From positions 310,001 to 374,000 of the forward strand of contig JAIXMN010000026.1 in assembly GCA_025716815.1 (NCBI GenBank): a DNA stretch of 64,000 nt, read 5' to 3'. The notes under the pieces were generated by a model, which was not told the DNA's origin, ran no database searches, and worked only from the letters and a program-made list of their open reading frames with translations. A program made the translations under genes and the position numbers. This document shows, piece after piece, positions 58,253 to 64,000 of the stretch; position 1 is the first letter of the stretch, and every line of letters begins with the position of its first letter. The DNA comes from Dichotomocladium elegans. Lineage: Eukaryota; Mucoromycota; Mucoromycetes; Mucorales; Lichtheimiaceae.

Positions 58253-61200
58253 GCCCCGGAGAATATGATTCGCGCCATGAATCTTTACGAAGAAGCGATC
58301 AACCAGGCCCGCGATGGCGGATATTACCTAGAGCTATGCATCATTCACGAATATGCTGGTGCATTTTATTTGCGGAACGAGATGACGAATGTGGCCTATA
58401 CAATGATTAAGAAGGTAGGCTAAGAGAGAGAGAGAGAGAGGGAGGGAGTTGGTGGGCCCATTCGATAAATGTTAACTTTCGAGGCAAATAAAGGCAATTG
58501 AAATGTATACAAGCCATGGAGCCTATGGAAAAACACGCCATCTGAGCGGAAAGTATTCAGACTTGCTGACCCGTTTCCACGACGATCGGACCGAAGCAAA
58601 GGACATGGGAGCTCAAACGGACCCATTCCCATTCTTGGGACCACACACATGGAGCAGCAGCTCTACGCATGAGAACAGTATCGTAGCGAATGACCCCTAT
58701 TTCTCTGAGCTGATTCCACCTGTCACGACGGAGCAGACGCTTATGACCATCGATATCGTAAGTCCGAGCATATGCTATGTATTATTTTGGGCTGGGCTCT
58801 CTCACTGAAAACAAATCCCCCTTGGGCAGATTGACATGGCGTCTATCCTCAAGAGCTCACAGGTCCTCTCTTCAGAAGTTAAATTCGAAGCGCTCCTGAA
58901 GAGCATGATGTCGATTATCCTCGAGAACTCCGGCGCCGACTGCGGTGCGATCATTGTCAAGGAGGACAAGTACGGTATTGGTGCCTATGGGAGCCAGGAC
59001 GAGGGGTCGACGACGTATGACCGCCCAATGGCGTTGACCGAGGAGACTGCTCTTGTATCAAGCCTGATCATTAACCACACGATACATACAAAAGAGAGTA
59101 TTTTCATTCCAGATGTGAGCCAGGACGCTCGATTCGCGGTGGGGCCCTGGTTCGACCGTGCAGGTGAGAAGTCGGTGATTTGTATGCCTATCATACACAA
59201 ATCAACAACAGCCGGGTGCTTGTTTATCGAGGGCCCCATCGGTATCTTCACACAGCGACATATTACTGTACTCGGATTGCTGTGCCAGCAGATGGGTATC
59301 TCGCTCACGAATGCGTCCCTCTTCAAATCCGTTCAGCGCGTTACCATGGCGAACATGAGGTAAAACGCCCATAGCGTGACAATGGGAGAGGAGGTAGCAA
59401 ATAACCGAATTTCTGACCAGTTCGATAGGATGATTGAGATGCAAAAGCAGGCACTCGAAACAGCAAAACGCAGCAAGGAAGCAGCCGATAAGGCGACCCG
59501 GCTGCGCGAGATCTTTTTGGCCAATATGAGCCATGAGATCCGGACCCCGTTTTCCGGCTTTTATGGCATGATTTCACTCCTGGCTGAAACAAAGTGAGTG
59601 GGAGTGAGGCGTTATAAGTGATAGGATATATTGACAAACCATCGATCTACAAGTCTTGATTCCGAACAATACGATCTAGTCAAAACCGCGAAAGGATCAT
59701 GTGAAATGCTCCTCCAGATAATCGATGATCTGCTCAACTTTTCAAAGCTTCAGGCGGGCAAAGTAACACTCGACTTGGGGCCTGTGCATGTGGAAGAGCT
59801 TATTGCGGATGTCACTGAGATGTTGATTGCGATGGCCGTTCAGAAGAAGATCAACGTTACCTATATACTAGCCGATGATGTCCCGCCGGTCGTTATGGCC
59901 GATGCCAACCGTCTTCGACAGTAGGTATTTCCCACCAACAATCGAGACATCATCCCTTTTGACGTTCTTTCTTTTTTTTTATATACATATAGAATCATTA
60001 TCAACCTGCTCGGAAACGCGATCAAGTTCACTCATCAGGGCGAGATCAAGATCAAATGCTCCATGGAAGCTTGTCAAATGACCGATGCAAAGGATGAAGT
60101 ATCGCTCTTGTTCGAAGTGATTGATACCGGTATTGGCATCAGTGAGGAGCAGCGCAAAGTCCTGTTTATGCCCTTCTCGCAAGTCGATGGAAGCACCACG
60201 TAAGTGCATATTTTTGCTATGGTCTTCGTAATTTATTCAGCAAGAAGGCATAACAAAAAAAATTCAGACGTAAATACGGTGGTACCGGCCTTGGCCTTTC
60301 GATTTGTCTGCAGCTCGTGGAGCTCATGTCAGGACGGATCGATGTGGTCAGCTCACCCGGTCACGGATCGAACTTCCGATTCTCTGTGCGCGTCGTCCCG
60401 GTGCTGTGCCAGTCTGAGGGCTTTCACCAGACCATGAAGGTCTTTCTAGACAGTATCCGAGACATTCAGATCCTTGCGGTGGATACGCATCCGTCCACGA
60501 TTGATATGGTCCGCAGTCTTTTACCTGGGGTGGCCATCGATGGCGTATGCGATCCAGAGGAAATCGTGCCGTCAAAGCCTTACACTGTGGTGGTGATTGG
60601 CATGTTGCTTGCAGATAGCAGGTCTTTCTCTGTGTGGGAAAGACATCTCCGGGGTGTGGTTGAGAGGTCGAGATGCACTGTCGTCCTTCACTATCCCAGT
60701 AGTCAGCTCAAGGAAGAAAGCAGCAGCGATAGTCGGGTCCAGATCAACGACCGACTTGGAGGGACAGCGGTGCAACTAGCAGTACCACTTCGGCGCGAGA
60801 AGCTCTTACGGACGATCGTAGAGCGGTTACGGACTCATCCGTCGACAACAACACCAATAACACCCGATATGGAACAGAGTCTCGCACGGCCCCATCTGAC
60901 GTCGAGAAGAAGCGGAGGCAAGGTGAAAGCTGCATTCGAAGAAATCCCCATGGATCAGCGAGAGGCATTTAAAAAAATGCATATTCTCGTTGCAGAAGGT
61001 AGGTCGGGCAGGCAGAACTTTTGCGTGCAGATGTGGACAAGGGAAACCATTGAACCAACGTGATAGATAATCCTATTGCACAAAAGTTGCTGTATAAGCA
61101 GCTCAAACGATACGGTTTCGGGGTTGAATGTGCAAACAATGGGCAAGATGCAATCATGGCCTGGAAGAAGCAGCCTCTCGGGTATTTTAAGCTGGCGTTT

Positions 61201-61491
61201 TTCGACCATCATATGCCAAAATGTGACGGTGTGGAGGCGACAAAGACAATCCGTGGCCTGGAGAGAGAAGCAAATGATAAGAGCACCAGACTGCCGATTG
61301 TGGCCCTGACAGCAGATATCCAGGACAGTGCACGCGAATCATGCATCATTGCAGGCATGGACGAGTAAGAATTTTTTTTTTGTGCATACCGAAACCGCGG
61401 TTCACTGAAAGCATTACCTAGATATCTTACTAAACCGCTGAACGAATTCGCACTTCTGGACACAGTCAAGCGTTACTGCATGGATGTATAA
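53409..61491 (+). CDS. Hybrid histidine kinase, Chk1/Mak2/Mak3 type (group X), copy 2
   Basis: This gene encodes a paralogue of the minus-strand kinase at 3.8-11.8 kb, with the same domain order. The 18 exons are 53409-53572, 53642-53757, 53835-54487, 54553-54943, 55012-55060, 55135-55489, 55551-55575, 55629-56546, 56623-57205, 57274-58414, 58494-58757, 58830-59359, 59429-59593, 59654-59920, 59993-60199, 60268-60998, 61067-61364 and 61422-61491 (2,308 residues). Domains are: kinase-like (about 55-310) without HRD/DFG; NTPase with Walker [10 protein letters not shown] (split by an intron) and Walker B FLDD; helical region with Gln and Ser runs; GAF (about 1560-1725); HisKA SHEIRTP (His about 1765); HATPase with DTGIGIS and GGTGLGLSI; degenerate receiver; complete receiver (Asp about 2233, Lys about 2290). 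Two linkers are longer than in copy 1. It probably feeds the Ypd1-response regulator phosphorelay. Confidence 0.93.
58213..58252 (+). repeat. AGC trinucleotide run inside hybrid kinase copy 2
   Basis: An uninterrupted run of AGC codons encodes poly-Ser in the helical-repeat region. Copy 1 has no counterpart ([13 protein letters not shown] at the same place), so this expansion is specific to copy 2. Confidence 0.9.
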
Positions 61492-62507
61492 ATTGATATT
61501 TCACATCTGTAAATAGCCATCACCCCTCTGCTCCCCTCATTATACTCATGCATTCGAATAAAACATTGGAACGTTCGGGTTTCTTCCCCATCACCAAGCT
61601 ACTGTGGTATCGTTGTCGTCATTCGTGGCGCTATAACCTTTTTCGCCCATCCAAGATGAGTTGTGGCCATGCGCTATCTTGGTGAATTTGAATAAAAAAG
61701 AAGATAGATGTCTGAAGGAGAGCGATGATAGTGTAATTTGCCCCACCCTTGTCCCTTTCGACCAAACTGTCGAAACAACAAAAAAAAAAGATGGAGGAAT
61801 CTACGTATGCACCATGGAATCACTCGCTGCGCTTTTTTTTTTTGGATGCATGAAGCCAAGTGAGGCTCAGGAAATGCCCGAATTTTTTGCACCAAGCGTA
61901 GCAGCGATATAGATCCCTTCATCACGCCCACACACACACACACTATCCTCTTGTTCCTCGTACGTATCAACGAATCAAGAAGGAAAATGAAGTTGAAATG
62001 ACCGTCAGGGCGGTTGCGTTGTGGAGCGCTAAGTGCATGAACATCTGGCTCTGATGCAGTTTGCTAGCTAGCTTTTGTGTGTGAGGTCTGTCTTGGGCCC
62101 ACTCGCAGTGCGGTGGATGTCTGGTCGAGTTGTACCCATTGCAAGTCGACATATGCCCCAAACCGATTTACACCCGCTTGTCCAACACCTTCCCCCCCCG
62201 AATCTGCACTGATGGCAATACCCTTTGGTCCCGGGTGCAACACTTCCTTTTTATTTTTTGAACATTGGGGTGGGGGGAGAGAACTGTACATCCACATTGG
62301 GCCTGTAAGAAAGTCGATGAGTCTGTTCCTTTTTTTTTAAAAAAAAAAGGAGAGAGCCTTGGTGCGTTAGCCGGTAGGCTGTCAACATTGCAGTTTGATG
62401 TGTGCTTGTGTGTGTATGTGAAAGCGGGTGATGGTAATGGTGGGGTTGGCCCGTTGAAGCATTAGCCAAATAAACAGGGATCCAATCTCTGGTACTCTTT
62501 TTTCCTT
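61492..62507. other. Convergent intergenic region with an A/T palindrome
   Basis: Between the 3' ends of hybrid kinase copy 2 and the NDUFAF3-like gene. A perfect palindrome-like CCT9A10GG lies at 62328-62350. It resembles the T11A10 element in copy 1. No gene was seen. Confidence 0.6.
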
Positions 62508-63243
62508 TTATTGTTGCGGACTTGGCGTGTTGATGGGAAGCAGGACGGCGGCAACGCGGCGTCCTTCTTCGGCAAGCACGTTGTATGTGGCAGCAGCGCG
62601 TTTCTAAGATTTGCATACGTTAGCCCCAACGCGGATTAGAGATGTGGGGGGGGGGAGAGACTACTTGCCGTATCCATCTGATCCACCTGGATCCCGAGCT
62701 TGAAAAAGTATTCTCGGATCGCGCTTGGTAGTGGCGAAAACTGTTTTCCTGTGCCAAACATGACTAATTCTTGGAGGGAGGTGGCGATATCAGTAACGGA
62801 TTGATTATACAAAGAGACTGTGCTGCCGTGCCAGCCCCCTTCCCTTTCCTCCGCTTCCTCATTCTACCAGGCTTCGGTGACGCCAATCGAAATATCTCAA
62901 AGGCGTCGAGATTCATGTCCGATTGAAATCGAGTTGGCTTCCATAGAAACGCAGACCCATTGAGCAGCACAAGCGGCTGGTTGACCTGAACATTATTGGA
63001 GAGCACGAAACCATCTTTGGTGATGACTTCGACACCAACATTCGGGCCACGGTCAAACATGTTGACAAAGAGATCCATCGTCGATTGGCCAAAGTCTTCG
63101 GAAGGCGCCTCGGCCGGGACGGTCTGGTTGGAAATCTTTCTGGCGAGGGAGATCGTGCTGGTGGAATGCATCAGACGGCATCGATGGACGATGGCAGCAC
63201 GGCGGATGGCGCCGGACGTTCTTCTGAGAAGGAATGACGACAT
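62508..63243 (-). CDS. NDUFAF3-like mitochondrial complex I assembly factor (Mth938 fold)
   Basis: This gene encodes a small mitochondrial matrix protein needed early in NADH:ubiquinone oxidoreductase assembly. The exons are 63243-62868, 62769-62669 and 62603-62508 (190 residues). The N-terminus is basic and Ser/Arg-rich (RRTSGAIRRAAIVHR), fitting a mitochondrial presequence. The domain contains GFVLSNNVQVNQPLVLLNGS, FEIFRLASPKPELVMFGTG, SAIREYFFKLGIQVDQMDT and KRAAATYNVLAEEGRRVAA, all characteristic of this family. Intron 2 (62668-62604) has a GCAAGT donor and must be spliced as GC-AG to join DT to KRAAATYN. Together with the telobox gene upstream it lies head to tail, 97 bp apart. Confidence 0.9.
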
Positions 63244-63340
63244 GGTGGATAAGATTGTTGTTATCCGGCTATGTTACGCTATGTAATTTTTTTTATTTGC
63301 CCCACTGCCAAAATGGGTTGGGGGGGGGAAACAGAAATCT

Positions 63341-64000
63341 CTAGTGCCGAACACAGCAGGCCCAATGGCCCAAATCTTGCCCCTCTCTCTGCTTTTGTTT
63401 TATCACATTTCTCGCCTTATCCTTCAGATCAATGTTTGTCCTGTTCCTCCACACGCCTTTATATTCCTCTTTGATGCGTATCCATCGTGGCCCGAATCTC
63501 TGAACGCCTTCGCTGAGTGCATGAAGCTCGTCGTCCGTCCACGGATTGTAAATCCTGCGTGTCTTTGTCGCCTCTGCCGCATGCTTATCATCCCCCTCTG
63601 GTGTCTTAACTCGTCGCTTCCGTCGTACTTTTAGGAGTGCATCCATCAGGAACTGCTCATCGTCTTCCTCGCATTGATTACCCTCTGGTTCCTGCATCTG
63701 CACCTCCTCTTCTATCTGGTTTTCTAGTGGCAGACTGTCGTGGCGGATGCTACTTCGCCGCAAAGAAGCAGCAGCCATGCTTCGAGTGGTCATTCGCCCA
63801 CCTTTGTGATCCGAATCATCGGACATCGCAATGGGTGAAGCTGGCCCTTCGTTGACCACGTTGGAAAGGATCATCTCGTCCTCGTTTTCATACATCCTTC
63901 TGATTGATCCACGAAAAAAAAAAGAGAGAGGTAAGAACAGGCCTCAACCGTGCGTCTGCAAAAACACTTACTCTGCTGCTGACGGTCGATCTCCGGTGCT
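63341..64000 (-). CDS. Telobox Myb-domain protein, 5' end beyond the window
   Basis: This gene encodes a predicted telomere-repeat-binding or related Myb factor. Visible exons are 64000-63972 (partial) and 63899-63341; about 196 residues are visible. The first exon enters from the right edge and ends STGDRPSAAE at a GTAAGT donor. The N-terminal part is acidic with a bipartite basic patch (KVRRKRRVK). A single C-terminal Myb repeat begins RIYNPWTDDELHALSEGVQR and contains the telobox core NRTNIDLKDKARNV. Taz1, Tbf1 and TRF proteins have VDLKDKWRN-like sequence there; the Trp is replaced by Ala. The protein ends about 20 residues after the Myb helix, which is typical of TRF-type architecture. 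Dimerisation domains, if any, lie outside the window. Confidence 0.82.

Overview
The window is nuclear DNA of a filamentous, early-diverging fungus. I infer Mucoromycota (Mucorales-like) from the gene set and the Tc1/mariner family, not from any database search. It carries many short introns (mostly 50-100 nt), a spliceosomal U2 snRNA, chitin deacetylase, an EHD-type ATPase, septin, NRAMP and a duplicated fungal hybrid histidine kinase. I joined exons by hand. Every complete gene model keeps an open reading frame across all its junctions, and the exon totals are divisible by three.

Layout. 0-12 kb: tail of an unidentified gene at the left edge, a septin gene (+), then a 20-exon hybrid histidine kinase of the Chk1/Mak2/Mak3 type (-). 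12-19.4 kb: MFS transporter of the monocarboxylate family, NRAMP metal transporter and GID4/VID24 ubiquitin-ligase receptor (all +). 19.4-29.9 kb: a gene-poor accessory stretch with a decayed mariner element, a pyrimidine-rich tract with 38-bp tandem repeats, an inverted duplication, a CAG/CTG-rich Gln-coding region and fragments of decayed coding sequence. 29.9-32.1 kb: GPI-anchored PLC-like phosphodiesterase (+) and transgelin/calponin (-). 32.1-35.4 kb: decayed coding sequence and a second mariner relic (-). 35.4-51.7 kb: dense housekeeping block with UFD1 (+), eIF3 subunit L (+), EHD ATPase (-), a TGL2-like lipase (-), U2 snRNA (-), an RNA polymerase I RPA34-like subunit (+), a PCL-type cyclin (+) and chitin deacetylase (+). 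53.4-61.5 kb: a second hybrid histidine kinase (+), paralogous to the first over its whole length. 62.5-64 kb: NDUFAF3-like complex I assembly factor (-) and a telobox Myb protein cut by the right edge (-).

The most notable features are the two ~2,300-residue hybrid kinases in inverted orientation about 42 kb apart. They share 15 intron positions, and each has an N-terminal kinase-like domain without catalytic residues plus a degenerate receiver ahead of an intact one. The window also has at least five GC-AG introns among about 89 called, far more than the usual ~1%. One of them sits where the paralogue uses GT-AG. I found no CRISPR array, operon or clear undescribed pathway. The accessory stretch at 19-35 kb holds the sequence that is least explained.
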